Assembly (NCBI RefSeq): GCF_025244665.1
Contig: NZ_CP104205.1
Coordinates: forward strand, 1,857,001-1,921,000
DNA from: Maribacter litopenaei
Lineage (GTDB): Bacteria > Bacteroidota > Bacteroidia > Flavobacteriales > Flavobacteriaceae
DNA: 64,000 nt
Reading direction: 5' to 3'
In this document: positions 28,211 to 39,438 of the stretch, piece by piece
Layout: each line of letters starts with the position of its first letter
Position numbering within the stretch: the first letter of the stretch is position 1
Notes under the pieces: model-generated
Databases searched by the model: none
Told to the model about the DNA's origin: nothing
The model's input: only the letters and a program-made list of their open reading frames with translations
Translations under genes and position numbers: made by a program

Positions 28211-30142
28211 CTATTCTTCTTTGGGTATAGTGAATTGATGTAGCAATTCTAAAACCTCCTCCGCATTTACTGACCTCTTAAGTTTGCGCTCCAATTTTCT
28301 TGTTTCCCGGTTTCTCAGATCCACCATCCTATTGTTAGTAAAAATGATTTGCTCGTTTAACAAGGCAATCTGTTCACACTCTATAGAATCCAATGTTCTC
28401 TGAAGGAAATAAGGTATTAGTATATCCGTATAAGCTTCCACAAGGCGTTTTTTCACTTCTTCCTCCATGACCGTAGCCATAAATGGGTTCCGAGATATCA
28501 TCAGTGTAAATCGCCTTTATTTCTTGGGTTTTTGCCGGTAGCAATGATAGATTCGTTATTAGGGATTTGGTATCCTCCAAACAGGACTTAAGCTGTTCTC
28601 CAAAACGTAATTTCTCATTGGGATTGGCCATACCAGCATAAAATCCCAACTTTTTATTGGCTGATTCCCCCAAATTTTTGAAGGCGTTGGTATAATTCTC
28701 TGTAAAACCAGGCAGAAGTGAATCAATCTGCTTTTCGATGAGTGTATTTATAGAAACGAGGTCATTCTCCAACTCTTTGAGGGATTGCAGCTGTTTGTCA
28801 TCAGATAGTTTATCTGCAAGTTGGGACAGAATGTACTCTAAGCTTTCTTGCGCGAATGCACTCAATTGTTCTATGGATAACAGGTCATTTCCATTGAATT
28901 CGTATTTTTCAGCGTCTCGGCAGCTGAAAAGAACTAGAGTCGCCGGACTCATCTCCATCCAAGCGAATGCTTTTATTAGGCATGCCCATAGGAAAAATCC
29001 GTTCCTGGATGGTTATTGGATTTACAAATTCAAAGATTTGATTTTCATAGAGATCCACATAGATAGAAAGGGGTTTAATAAACTTTGTCTCAATTTCCCG
29101 TGCAATGGAATACCAATATTGAGCTTGGTCATCCGTACGTCTAACGATATTTAAATGACTATTAGTCAATATCGTACTTGCTATTTCAGTGGCTCTATCA
29201 AAGTGCAAAGCGATATTTTTCAGCGATTCGAGTTGAAGACTGTCCAAAGGATAAACTGGCACTTTTACCTTCATGTTTGTCGCAAATGAAGTGGAACCTA
29301 ACCTCGTAAGCAGACCATTGATTTTTTGATATTGCTCCCAGTTTTTGGAAAGTAGTGCAGTAATGCTACTTTCGTCGAATCTTTCTTGCAGGTTGTATTC
29401 CAATACTAATAAAAACCGATCGTCCAATGGTACCGTTCTAAATTGTGCCATTCCATTTTCAAATACCGCAACTTCCTTTCCTGTGGTATCGAAAACGATT
29501 TTTTGCAAAAGTCCTTCCTCAAAATACCAAACCTCATCTACTTCCAAGGCATTGCTGCCATAACTGATCCACTCATCATGGGCCATGCCGTTTCTTAAAA
29601 ATCTACCTACTAAGGCACTGCTGTCATTTTCTATGTTAAAATTTTGCTGAGGTATTCCCTTTTCAAAATTGAAGGTACTTTTAAACAAGGTATTTGTTGC
29701 CTCTGAGTTTTCTACTTCTTGTATGGTAAGGTTCCACTCTCCATCTCGGAATACCCTCGGACAATAGGCCCTGTGCCATTTCTTGAGTACCACTTACCAA
29801 AATTCTATACTCAAAATCGACCACTTCACTCTTACTCTCAGAGGTATATTCCCCAAACTGAAATAGCCATGAATCGTTGGCGAAGGACTCCTTGAAACTT
29901 CCTTTAATAGTAAAAGATGAGTCCTGCTCCTGTAATAAGGTTTCTAAGTTGGATCTCTGAAATAGAAAAGACCCATCAAAAATGGTATCCGTATTTTTTA
30001 AAATATATTGGTAACTGGCATTGCCCGAAAATGTGCCTATTTGAAAAGGATCGTTGTAAACACTTCTTTCTTGAGCAATCAGTATGCACTGACATAAACC
30101 CAATAATAGGAACGTGAACGCTTTGTATGTAGACCTATACAT
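28211..30142 (-). CDS. Large unknown exported protein (frame broken)
   Basis: Four frame segments join into one product of about 640 residues. A signal peptide (AFTFLLLGLCQCILIAQ) precedes an N-terminal beta-rich part (FQIGTFSGNASYQYIL, GSFKESFANDSWLFQFGEY) that resembles repeated WxF/GxY modules, then LVGRFLRNGMAHDEWISYG. A long helical C-terminal half follows (ELENDLVSINTLIEKQI and VMEEEVKKRLVEAYTDIL). Breaks at 29744-29749, 28915-28920 and 28490-28495 are all TCTCGG or CCGAGA, and restoring TCCGG gives continuous sequence each time. I do not recognise the family. With DUF2490 and MORN genes it forms a probable three-gene envelope unit. Confidence 0.6.
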
Positions 30143-30233
30143 ATGGCAAAAGTACTATTTAAGGGGGATTTATAAATTCCATTTATGCCTTACGGCACAT
30201 AATGGTTTTTTTGAGTTAAAAAATATCATCGAA

Positions 30234-31508
30234 TTAACCTAAACTTTCTACAACCTTTATAGCTCGGTCAATTTCCTCCTTTGAATTATAGATGTGTACG
30301 GAATGACGAATCATTTTGTCCCCTACGGATCGTGGTTGTAGTCGTTCGCGTTCCCACATCATTTTCTGTAAGTCTCGGGCCGAAATACCCGTGATTCCAT
30401 AAGTGGTGATTCCGGCAGCCATATCCTCATTCGTGGAAGAATAGATGTTAACGTGGGGCATTTGTTTTAAACTACTACGAAGATAGGCTCCCAATTCCTT
30501 AATCCTTCCCAACCAATTATCCGCCCCAATAGTATTGTAGAAATCAACAGCGGCATCGTACCCAGCTAATAGACCAGCGTTTCCAGTACCATTTTGCATC
30601 AATCGAAAGCCATGATCTTCCTGATTGTCCCAATTATAACTGGCGATGGTCGTCCATATGGAATCCGCAACCTCCTTATTGATATACAGAAGCCCACTTC
30701 CAGCCGGTGCCAATAACCATTTGTGCAAACTAGAATAGTAGGCGTCACAGCCGATATCCTTTACATCCACAGCTATGTGACCCACACATTGTGCACCGTC
30801 TAAAACTGTAAATATTCCTCTCTTTTTTGCTTGCCGACAAATTTCCTTTACCGGCATGATCGTGCCGTACCCGGAAACCATATGGGGAATGGCAATGACC
30901 CTTGTTTTTGGGGTGACTTCCTTAAAAATACCTTCTATAATTTCTTGCGGATCATTGGCAGGTTCGGGCAAGGTTGCTTGCTTGTATTTACAACCCTTTC
31001 GCTTCGCCAACAATTGCCAGGCACCAAACCCCCCACCATGCTCTTGATTTGTGTTCAATAGTTCGTCCCCAGGTTTGAGGTTTAATCCCATACCCACATA
31101 ATTCATCCCGAAAGTGGCATTTTGGGTCAGGGATATTTCCTTGAAATCACAATGGATTATTTGTGACAATTTAGTTCTAAGGTCCTCATATGGAAAATAA
31201 CCGCTTAACAGTTTTGGCCCTGAATTGTTCTTGTAATCAATGGTAGCCGCCTCCACATTATAATGCAACATGTGATGCATCATTTTGTCCAGTACATAGC
31301 CCGGTGTCGATCCCATCGTTCCGTTATTGAAATACGTTTGCCCCTCTTTTAAAGGAAATTGTTTGCGAACCGATTTCCAATATGCATCATCGTACCTTTC
31401 CGTTCTTAAACTTTCCAAAGACCATTCCTCTTTGGAATCAAAGGATAATAAGGGGACGGAAAGAAACGCTAGAGTCCCCTGCTTTATAAATTTTCGTCGA
31501 TGTGACAT
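30234..31508 (-). CDS. Tat-exported class V aminotransferase-like PLP enzyme
   Basis: The start at 31508 gives MSHRRKFIKQGTLAFLSVP, a twin-arginine signal, so the folded PLP enzyme is exported. The 424-residue product has the class V (isopenicillin-N-epimerase/CsdA-like) fold: YFNNGTMGSTPGYVLDKM, LTQNATFGMNYVG, NQEHGGGFGAW, VLDGAQCVGHIAVDVKDI, and the PLP lysine in YYSSLHKWLLAPAGSGLLY. Substrate unknown; relatives include epimerases and cysteine desulfurases. The downstream neighbour reads the same way from a VPS10-like gene at 31546, 37 bases upstream, suggesting a shared transcript. Confidence 0.8.
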   Translation of the reverse strand: MSHRRKFIKQGTLAFLSVPLLSFDSKEEWSLESLRTERYDDAYWKSVRKQFPLKEGQTYFNNGTMGSTPGYVLDKMMHHMLHYNVEAATIDYKNNSGPKLLSGYFPYEDLRTKLSQIIHCDFKEISLTQNATFGMNYVGMGLNLKPGDELLNTNQEHGGGFGAWQLLAKRKGCKYKQATLPEPANDPQEIIEGIFKEVTPKTRVIAIPHMVSGYGTIMPVKEICRQAKKRGIFTVLDGAQCVGHIAVDVKDIGCDAYYSSLHKWLLAPAGSGLLYINKEVADSIWTTIASYNWDNQEDHGFRLMQNGTGNAGLLAGYDAAVDFYNTIGADNWLGRIKELGAYLRSSLKQMPHVNIYSSTNEDMAAGITTYGITGISARDLQKMMWERERLQPRSVGDKMIRHSVHIYNSKEEIDRAIKVVESLG

Positions 31509-31545
31509 ATTCGTATGTATTAAATAAATACCTGGCAGGATACTA

Positions 31546-34539
31546 TTACAAGTTTGCCTTTTGTTTGACTTCCTCAAATTGCTTCTGAAGCTCTTCGAAT
31601 CTTTCAAGTTCTTCATTCCCAGGTTTTTTATCGGCCCGACCTATGATATTGGATAAATATGATATTTGGGCAATCATCATTTGTTGGGGATAGGCACCAT
31701 CATCGTTCTTAATATCCTTTAAAACCGCTTCCAGGACTTCCTTTTGCTCCTTGTTACTGGTATCCTTTATCTTCTTTTGTAGAGCTTCTTGGAACTTTCG
31801 GGCTTCCGACAATAAATCATATACCTTATTTTGAAGCGCCAATTGTTCTTTAATGGTTTCCAACGTCACTCCCTCATTCGCCAAACGGGGATCCATTAAA
31901 ATTTCAAAAGGTTTTTCCAGGGATTTCTCACCCACGGTTAGTTTAGCCATATAGGTTCCTGGAGGAACCATGGGTCCATTTTTATAGCTTCTACTTTTAT
32001 TGGAGCTCCAAGCTCCTTTTTGTCTCAAATCCCACTCAAAACGGTTGATGCCTTTTTTAGTTTCAAGTTTTGTATCCACATATTCAAACACCATGCTCAA
32101 CCCCATGTCTGTAACCTCTTCTTTGGTAGATGTTAGTTGCGTGGAATCGCTTACAATAGTAGCAACCGAAATACCATCTGCATCTAAAATTTCCAAACTT
32201 ACCCCACTTTTTAAATCCTCGGGCAGGTAATAGTCGATACTGACACTAGTAGATGGATACTCCGGAAAATCACCGGAACCCCAAGGTGTTCTATACCTAA
32301 AAGTGTCTTCAGGTTTGAAAAGGACAGGATCCTCGCCCAAAGAGATTATTTTCTTATCTCCAAGGGCACTGACATTATCCAAAATCCAAAATCCGCGTCC
32401 CATAGTACTGATTATTAAATCACCACGGTGAAGTATGATGTCCGTAATAGGAGTAACAGGCAAATTTTGTTGAAATGATTTCCAAGTACTACCGTCATCA
32501 AAGGATACAAACATACCATATTCGGTTCCTGTATATAACAGCCCTTCCGTATCCGGGTCTTCCCGTAGTACCCTAGTAGTATGGTCTAGAGGAATACCGC
32601 TGTTTTCCGTACTCAATAATGTCCAGTTCTTTCCATAATCCTCCGTTTTGTATATAAATGGGGTTTCATCGCCCAAAAGATGTCTGTCCACAGCGATATA
32701 CGCCTTCGCAGCATCAAAGTGGGAAGGTTCAATGGATTCTACCCGTCCTCCTTTGGGAAGTTTTTTCGGGGTAACATCGCTCCAAGTCTGACCTCCATCT
32801 TGGGTAATGGACACTACTCCGTCATTAGAACCTGTCCAAATGAGTCCTTGCTTAATTTTGGATTCCCTTATGGAATATAGTGTACTATAATACTCTTCCC
32901 CAGTAATGTCCCTCGTGATAGGACTCCCCGAAATTACTTGTTTATCCGCCTCATTGGCCGTAAGGTCCGGAGAGATGGTCTCCCAAATTTGCCCACCATT
33001 CCTTGTTTTATGTAGATATTGGGAGCCCATATAAACTACATCCGGGTCGTGCGGCGAAACATGAATGGGTGCCACCCTTTGAAACCGGTATTTAAGGTCC
33101 TTGGGATTATGTCCGTAAATATTGGAAGCTCCAATGGAGTACTCCCGATCTGTTCCCGTAATCTTGTTGAATACACTAAATCGCCCTTTACAGTTATTAT
33201 ACACCACATTTGGGTCACCAGGTTTGGGGATGGTGGGCCCTGTTTCACATCCGCCTACATCCATCATGATTTGGGTGCCCTGTGGTGAAGATGCGCTAGG
33301 TGCCGAACTTGGTATGGCTATAGTCGTATTATCCTGTTGTGCCCCATAAACCCAATATGGATATTGGTCGTCCACGGCCACCTGATAAATTTCGGCGGTG
33401 GGCTGATTGAATTGTGAAGACCAGGTTTTACCACCGTTATGGGACACATTGGCCCCACCATCATTACATTGTATGAGCAAATCCGGATTATTGGGATTCA
33501 GCCAAATGTCATGGTTATCGCCATGGGGTACGCTCATACGTTTCCAGGTCTTACCTCCATCCATTGATTTCAATAAGGGATTGGCATTGGAATACACAAT
33601 ATCAGGATTCGTAGGGTCCAGTTCAATGTTGGTATAGTAAAAAGGTCTGTTTACAAGTCCTTCATTACTTGAGGTCTGTGTAAAGGTTTTTCCTTGATCT
33701 ACCGATTTGTATACGCCTCCTTCCTTTCCTGGAGCTTCAATTACCGCATACAAGATACTTGAATCCGTGGGTGAGACAGCCAAATCAATCTTTCCGATAA
33801 GTCCTTTTGGTAGTCCATTTTCCAACTTTGTCCAATCTTTGCCTCCATTGACCGATTTATAAATACCGCCTTCCCTGTTCTCTCCTCCGGAAATAATCGT
33901 CCATGGCGTTCTTTGTGCCTTCCAAGCTGCGGCGTAGACTACATTAGGATTACCCGGAAGCAGTTCCAAGTCGGCAAAACCTGTTTCATTGGAGACGAAA
34001 AGCACCTTTTCCCATGTGGTACCTCCATCCGTAGTTTTATAAATACCTCGTTCCTCGTTGGCTTTAAAAGCATTCCCAATAGCGGCAACCCAAACAATAT
34101 TGCTATTGGTAGGGTCGATTTCAACAGCTCCAATTTGTCCAGCATTTTCCAACCCAATATGGGACCAGGTTTTTCCCGCATCTATAGATTTATAGACTCC
34201 TTTGCCACTAATGATATTACTGCGAATACCATCTGACCCAGTACCTACATAGACAATATTAGGGTCATTTAGAGCGATTTCGATCGCTCCAATGGACGGT
34301 GTTTTAAAATATCCATCGGAAACATTGTTCCACGTCGTTCCATAATCCTCTGTTTTCCAAACTCCGGCACCCGAAGCCCCTAAATAAAATGTGCCCGGTA
34401 GCATAGGTGTTCCAGTAACCGTTGTCACCCTACCGCCCCTGTTGGGGCCTATGGTACGGTATTGAAAAGCGTCAAAATTTTGACCAAAAACAGAAAATCC
34501 TAGAAATAAAAAAATGGTGAATAGCGATAGCCCTTTCAT
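31546..34539 (-). CDS. VPS10/Asp-box beta-propeller secreted protein
   Basis: Intact at 997 residues from the start at 34539, which gives a clean signal peptide (FTIFLFLGFSVFGQ). The order matches the gene at 16585-19623: YRTIGPNRGGRVTTVTG, then Asp-box repeats (KTEDYGTTWNNVS, SIDAGKTWSHIG, TTDGGTTWEKVL, SVNGGKDWTKLE, SMDGGKTWKRMS, TQDGGQTWSDV), NDGGANVSHNGG, and a C-terminal sandwich with INRFEWDLRQKG plus a helical end. It is a sortilin-like ten-bladed propeller in form; no enzyme activity is proven. It heads or follows an esterase and precedes the Tat aminotransferase in the same direction. Its intact frame contrasts with the broken paralogue. Confidence 0.85.
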   Translation of the reverse strand: MKGLSLFTIFLFLGFSVFGQNFDAFQYRTIGPNRGGRVTTVTGTPMLPGTFYLGASGAGVWKTEDYGTTWNNVSDGYFKTPSIGAIEIALNDPNIVYVGTGSDGIRSNIISGKGVYKSIDAGKTWSHIGLENAGQIGAVEIDPTNSNIVWVAAIGNAFKANEERGIYKTTDGGTTWEKVLFVSNETGFADLELLPGNPNVVYAAAWKAQRTPWTIISGGENREGGIYKSVNGGKDWTKLENGLPKGLIGKIDLAVSPTDSSILYAVIEAPGKEGGVYKSVDQGKTFTQTSSNEGLVNRPFYYTNIELDPTNPDIVYSNANPLLKSMDGGKTWKRMSVPHGDNHDIWLNPNNPDLLIQCNDGGANVSHNGGKTWSSQFNQPTAEIYQVAVDDQYPYWVYGAQQDNTTIAIPSSAPSASSPQGTQIMMDVGGCETGPTIPKPGDPNVVYNNCKGRFSVFNKITGTDREYSIGASNIYGHNPKDLKYRFQRVAPIHVSPHDPDVVYMGSQYLHKTRNGGQIWETISPDLTANEADKQVISGSPITRDITGEEYYSTLYSIRESKIKQGLIWTGSNDGVVSITQDGGQTWSDVTPKKLPKGGRVESIEPSHFDAAKAYIAVDRHLLGDETPFIYKTEDYGKNWTLLSTENSGIPLDHTTRVLREDPDTEGLLYTGTEYGMFVSFDDGSTWKSFQQNLPVTPITDIILHRGDLIISTMGRGFWILDNVSALGDKKIISLGEDPVLFKPEDTFRYRTPWGSGDFPEYPSTSVSIDYYLPEDLKSGVSLEILDADGISVATIVSDSTQLTSTKEEVTDMGLSMVFEYVDTKLETKKGINRFEWDLRQKGAWSSNKSRSYKNGPMVPPGTYMAKLTVGEKSLEKPFEILMDPRLANEGVTLETIKEQLALQNKVYDLLSEARKFQEALQKKIKDTSNKEQKEVLEAVLKDIKNDDGAYPQQMMIAQISYLSNIIGRADKKPGNEELERFEELQKQFEEVKQKANL

Positions 34540-34688
34540 GAAATACGAATATGATTGTTGGTTTTCCCTAAAGTTAAGCAATACGAAAGGTTTACCAATT
34601 ATTGGAAATATATTTTTCCCATAATCGTAATTCTTTGGGATGTGTCATGAAAAGGTCAGGATAATCCATCCTGATTTTCGTCATATTG

Positions 34689-35972
34689 CTATTTGTGCTG
34701 TTGGGCCAACCATTCCATGATGGTAATGGGTCGATTATCCATGAGTACAGGTTTGCCATCGTACCCAAAATCGGCATCATTGGCATGGGAATAAATCCAT
34801 GACCAGTGACCTGGAAAATGATAGTCTTCACCTCCATAGATGCCATTTAAATCGGTAACATGGTCATATAATGAAAGATGTACATTTGGAGCCCCGGCAG
34901 CCACTAACCGCTCATATAATGGAATAACCGTTTCCTCAGGTACAGTGGTGGTGTCATCCTTTGAATGTACAAACCACATAGGAATGTTCTTGATACTGTT
35001 CAGCTGGTCCTCTGAAACAAATTCGTTATGATAGGCCAAAGCACTGATATAACCTGCGGCAAAATAGTCCGGATGATTCAATAATAGTTTGAGGCTCATA
35101 TATCCCCCATTGGAACAGCCACCAATATAAATTCTATCCGAATCTATGCCTGGGTTTTTTTGCACAAAGTCTTTGATCAATGCTATCAAAGCCTCATTAT
35201 AAATATCATTGGTATTACCTCTTGTGTATTCGCCGAATCACTCTGCATCCAGAAAGTAGGGGTTTGGGGAGCCAATACATAGGCCCCCTTGAAAATTTCC
35301 TGAATCTCTTCGGAAGCATAATTGACCGCCTTATTGGCAATAAGTGGAATCCCTGGGTCAGTTCCACCTTCCCCGCCTCCATGTAGCCAAATAATTAAAG
35401 GGAAAGTTCCGTTACCCTCGGGTTTAAAACTACCATAGGTAAGATCAATATTATTATGGCTGAATGTCCCGTTCAAATCAAAAATATCAAGGTCCGGAAT
35501 ACTTCTTGCGCCCTCCTTGTCCCACGTTGTACCGGTAGGCATGTGGGTCACGGTCAATTCATAATCAATCCATTGGTTACTGGCCCTACCATTGGCCCCA
35601 CGATAATATTTTATAGGGGAGCTTAAAGGGTCGTTCGGGGCCACCATAAGCACCAATGTTGTAAATTCACCCATCTCACTTCTATCTCCTTCGGCATTGG
35701 AAGGGTATGCATATAAAACTTCCCTGAATCCCTCAGCCTCTCCTTCCCTCATCTCCACGTTTTCCTTTACTCCTAACAACTGTTACCTGATAGTCGCTAA
35801 ATGCGGTTGGATTTTCAGTGGTAGGCGATGGTACGATTACCTTATTGACCCCGGGGCCCCAATCATAAGCATCTATGAGCAGCGTATACATGCCTTGCTC
35901 TTCGCTTTGTGCGGAAATGGTTACAAGGGGTAAAATTAAAAGAGCGAGTAAAATTCGATAGATACGTTTCAT
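34689..35972 (-). CDS. Secreted alpha/beta-hydrolase esterase (prolyl-oligopeptidase-like, frame broken)
   Basis: A secreted hydrolase of about 425 residues. Signal peptide ILLALLILPLVTISAQ; an N-terminal beta domain; then FPLIIWLHGGGEGGTD (oxyanion region), the nucleophile elbow RIYIGGCSNGGYMSLKLL (GCSNG), an acid site near HSKDDTTTVPEET, and a C-terminal His in DYHFPGHWSWIYSH. This is the pattern of family 1 carbohydrate or PHB-type esterases. Frame breaks lie near 35764 (extra base in AAAGGAAAA) and near 35220. Neither fits the CCGG or GGWCC classes. It follows the class IV aminotransferase gene in direction and probably belongs to a degradative set. Confidence 0.8.
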
Positions 35973-36043
35973 TTTCAGTTGGTTTAGACATTGAAAATAA
36001 AAGATTCCATTGATTTCTCAAAAGATATCCAAAGAATAAAGTG

Positions 36044-36897
36044 CTACTTTTCAATGGTTTTCAATCGGAGGAAGGCTTCCTGTAGCATTTTTGTAATAGG
36101 GCCAATAGTATCATTTTGATAGTATTCAAAATCGTCTATTTGCCGTATGGAAGCTATCTGCGTGCTGGTACCTGTAAGAAAAGCTTCGTCCATTTCACGA
36201 ATTTCGTTCATGAGAACGGCCTCTTCCCGTAATTCCAATCCTAATTCCCCACAAAGCTGTATTGCCACCAGTCGGGTAATACCGTTTAGAATTAATTCAT
36301 TCGCCGGATGCGTGTAAACCACTTCATCCTTCACGAAAAAAACATTGCAATGCGACGCTTCGGTGACTACACCGTTACGAAATAGAATCGTTTCATAACA
36401 ATGGTGCTGCATGGCCTCCTCATTCAGCATTACATTGCCCAAAAGTGAGGTCATTTTAATATCGCACCGGACCACCTAAAGTCTTCCTTGGTAATTACCT
36501 TTGCATGTGTGGTATTGATTTCCGGAAAAACCTTGGGAAGTGCATACATGAAAACGGTAGGTACTATGTCTTTTGGAAAGGCATGTTGTCTAGGAGCAAC
36601 GCCCCTCGTTATTTGGATATAAAGGAAACAGTCTTTCCCTTTGAGATTCGTCTCCCTTAATAACCTATCTATTTCTTTAGGAATTAAACTTACATCGTAA
36701 GGAATATTGATTTTGGCCAGTCCTTCTGCCAATCTACTCAAATGGGCCTCCTTGTAAAAAAAGGAACCATTAATTTGGGCCATGGCCTCGTAGATACCAT
36801 CCCCAAAAATAAACCCCCTGTCAAAGACCGAAACATGGGCTTTTTCAGAAGGTAAAATTTGTCCGTTGAGATATACCTTTTCGGGATAGTTTGCCAT
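36044..36897 (-). CDS. Class IV aminotransferase, D-amino-acid type (frame broken)
   Basis: A PLP enzyme of about 284 residues in fold type IV, close to D-alanine aminotransferase. It starts YLNGQILPSEKAHVSVFDRGFIFGDGIYE; the PLP lysine sits in EDFRW(x)RCDIKMTSLLGN; then ETILFRNGVVTEASHCNVFFV and LILNGITRL, and the phosphate-binding SIRQID-like end. The break at 36467-36473 (minus strand TGGTCCGG) loses one base at overlapping GGWCC and TCCGG motifs. The ATG overlaps the stop of the sugar dehydrogenase gene upstream (TGATG), so translation is coupled. It interconverts D- or branched amino acids and 2-keto acids in the cytoplasm. Confidence 0.85.
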
Positions 36898-38083
36898 CAG
36901 TTCAAGGCTACTTGAGTATCGGAATAGGTGACTCTATAAATAGCATCTCCATAGTCATCGGAAATCAATAGGGATCCATCTTTCATCCACAATAGGTCTA
37001 CCGGCCTTCCCGTGACCTTTTGGGTTTGGTCATTCAACCATCCGTCAATAAAAGGTTCCATACCTTGTACCTCGCCGTTCCGGATATCTGCCAACATGAT
37101 TCGGTAACCCACTTTTTTGCTTCTATTCCAAGAACCGTGCTCCGCAACAAATGCCTTCCCATTATAAGAAGCGGGAAACATATTTCCCGATTTAAATTTT
37201 ATGGCTAAAGGTGCTACATGTGCTCCCAAGGCCTGTGCGGGAGGTACGAAATCCGAACAAGGTCTTAAGTCCCCAAATTCAGGATCTTTCACCGTACCAC
37301 CGTGACAGAAAGGGTATCCAAAGTGTTGACCGAGTTCCGTAATATGATTCAATTCACAGGGGGGATGTCATCTCCGAGCATATCCCTTCCGTTATCCGTG
37401 AACCACATTTCACCATTGGCATCCCATGTAAATCCAACTGAATTTCGAACTCCTTTCGCGTAAATTTCACGATTGCTTCCGTCCGGATCCATTCTAGTGA
37501 TGGTTGCAAAACGTTCATCTTGGGTGGGGTTACAGATATTGCACGGGGCACCTACCGGAACGTATAATTTGTCATCCGGATCAAAGGCTATATATTTCCA
37601 TCCATGATGGAATTCAGAAGGGTAATCGTCATATACCAATTCTTTGTTGATTTCTCCTCCCAATTGACTTTCAATATTGGGATACTTCCATAGACTGCCT
37701 ACCTGCGCCACATAAAGGTCCCCATTGCGCATGGCTATTCCATTGGGAACTTCCATGGTGTCCAATACCATAACCTTCTCTGCCACCATATCACCGTCGT
37801 TATCTTGTATGGCATACACCTTATTTTCGTTTCCGGTACCTACGAATAAGGTACCATCAGATCCCATATCCATGGAGCGGGCACCGTCTACGCCTCTTGC
37901 ATATACTTTAATCTCAAAGCCATCCGGCAGGTTCAAATCCAATAATGCCAAATCCGTACTATCCATAGGCACATTTTCGGTTTCTTCACTTACCATCTCC
38001 TTTTTGTTATTGGCGTCCTTACAAGAAAAGGCAATAACTGATAAAAATATCAATAGCGATAGCCTATAAATTGAATTTTTCAT
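36897..38083 (-). CDS. PQQ-type sugar dehydrogenase-like lipoprotein (sorbosone dehydrogenase family, frame broken)
   Basis: A lipoprotein of about 395 residues (LIFLSVIAFSCKDA). It is a six-bladed propeller of the soluble glucose/sorbosone dehydrogenase family: LPDGFEIKVYARGVDGARSM, GSDGTLFVGTGNENKVYA, EFHHGWKYIAFDPDDKLYVPVGAPCN, GVRNSVGFTWDANGEMWFTDNGRD, and LWMKDGSLLISDDYGDAIYRV. The Cys pair PCNIC near residue 180 is common in this group. One base is lost in the G run at 37359-37364; restoring it gives IPPCELNHITELG. It acts in the periplasm on sugars or aldoses. It overlaps the aminotransferase gene at TGATG. Confidence 0.8.
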
Positions 38084-38164
38084 TTCACTAGAATTTTTGA
38101 TTTGGTTAAAGATACACAGGCTTCTAGAAATTATCTAAAACCATCTATATTTATCTTAAGTCGT

Positions 38165-38837
38165 TTAGGAAAAATCTTCTGTAACAATCTTGTTTTTTGG
38201 AACGTTCAATTCACTTAAGTCGCCCATGACACTATCCATCATACCTGGAGGTCCACAAACGTAGAAATACTTATCCATGTCATCGGTATGCTTTTTTATA
38301 AAATTGGTATCAATGGTACCATGGGGAAATTTACTACTGTGCTCATCGGAAAGAATATTGATAAAGTCTTTTCCCAGCCATTGCTCAAATTCAACTTGAA
38401 GTATGATATCGCGTTCTCGTTGATTGGCAAACAACAACTTATTTCCAGCCAAATTACCGCTATGTGCCAAATCCTTAAGGATAGCTATAAAAGGTGTGAC
38501 CCCCGCCCCTCCGGCAATGAAGGTTCCTGGGCCCTTGTAGGATATCGCTCCCCAAGAATCCCCAATAATTAGGGAATCACCAATTTCCAAAGTCTGCAAT
38601 TGATCCGTAACCCCATCATGGCCAGGATATACCTTAATGGTAAACTCCAAAAACCCATCGTTCGGTAAACTTGTAAACGTAAAAGGTCTTTTCTCGCTTT
38701 TCCATTCTCGGCTGATTAATGGCCATCTCGGTGGCCTGACCAGGTGTAAAGGAGTAATTTGCGGGCCTATCCGTTTTAATACGCAAGACATTATGTCTTA
38801 TAAATCCAATGTCCTGTATTTTAATAGTATGTTCCAT
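38165..38837 (-). CDS. FAD/NAD(P)-binding ferredoxin-reductase-like oxidoreductase (frame broken)
   Basis: A single-domain-pair flavoprotein of about 223 residues. FAD binding is shown by KRPFTFTSLPND (RxxT/S) and FTIKVYPGHDGVT; nucleotide binding by GTFIAGGAGVTPFIAILKDL; the C-terminus by KYFYVCGPPGMMDSVMGDL. There is no 2Fe-2S domain, so electrons must go to a separate partner. The break at 38706-38711 (TCTCGG for TCCGG) is repaired to INQPEWKSEKRPFTFTS, a convincing match. It lies downstream of, and in the same direction as, OsmC and Old Yellow Enzyme genes but beyond a terminator. Confidence 0.85.
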
Positions 38838-38937
38838 AGTTATTTATTTTTCCCTTAAAATAAATAGGACAGGAATTTTGGATTGATGCACACTAATAGA
38901 ATATTGACACAATCCATATAAATAACATTTCAGTAAT

Positions 38938-38962
38938 GAAAAAAGCCCGAAAATCGGGCTTT
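38938..38962 (-). terminator. Rho-independent terminator after the OsmC gene
   Basis: Read leftward: a stem of aaagcccga with its complement and a short loop, followed by a T run (the A run at 38938-38944 on the plus strand). It starts 19 bases beyond the OsmC stop. Confidence 0.85.
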
Positions 38963-38980
38963 GAAAATTATGTGGGTTTG

Positions 38981-39397
38981 TTAGGCCAAACTGCTTTTTA
39001 ACTCAATTTCAGTATCCAATAATTTGGAGATTGGACATATATTCTTGGCCTTTGTGGATATTTCCTCAAACTCAGATGAATCAATATTGGGAACATCACC
39101 TTTCAAATCTAAGGTTACTTTTACTATTTCACCATCTTTAAAGAAAACCTTAGCCGCAACGTCCAAAGTATTTGGTGTATAATCTGCCTCTCCAAGCAAA
39201 AAGCTTAGTTGCATAGCGAAGCATCCTGCATGTGCAGCCCCTATCAATTCCTCAGGGTTGGTTCCTTTTCCATCTTCAAATCTAGTATTGAAAGAATATT
39301 GAGTGTTATCCAACACACCACTATCAGTTGTTAGGGTACCCTTACCTTCTTTACCGCTTCCTTTCCATTGTGCCTTTGCATTTCTTGTAAAATTCAT
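38981..39397 (-). CDS. osmC: OsmC/Ohr-family peroxiredoxin
   Basis: A 138-residue OsmC-type thiol peroxidase. The catalytic Cys pair is in [14 protein letters not shown] and [11 protein letters not shown], at the usual spacing, and the [10 protein letters not shown] motif is exact. It reduces organic hydroperoxides in the cytoplasm. It sits 41 bases downstream of the Old Yellow Enzyme gene in the same direction, with its own terminator after it, so the two likely form an oxidative/electrophile stress pair under the neighbouring Crp/Fnr-like regulator. Frame intact. Confidence 0.9.
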   Translation of the reverse strand: MNFTRNAKAQWKGSGKEGKGTLTTDSGVLDNTQYSFNTRFEDGKGTNPEELIGAAHAGCFAMQLSFLLGEADYTPNTLDVAAKVFFKDGEIVKVTLDLKGDVPNIDSSEFEEISTKAKNICPISKLLDTEIELKSSLA

Positions 39398-39438
39398 TTC
39401 TACGTTTTTTTTGATTTATTAAACTGTCGTAATATTTT

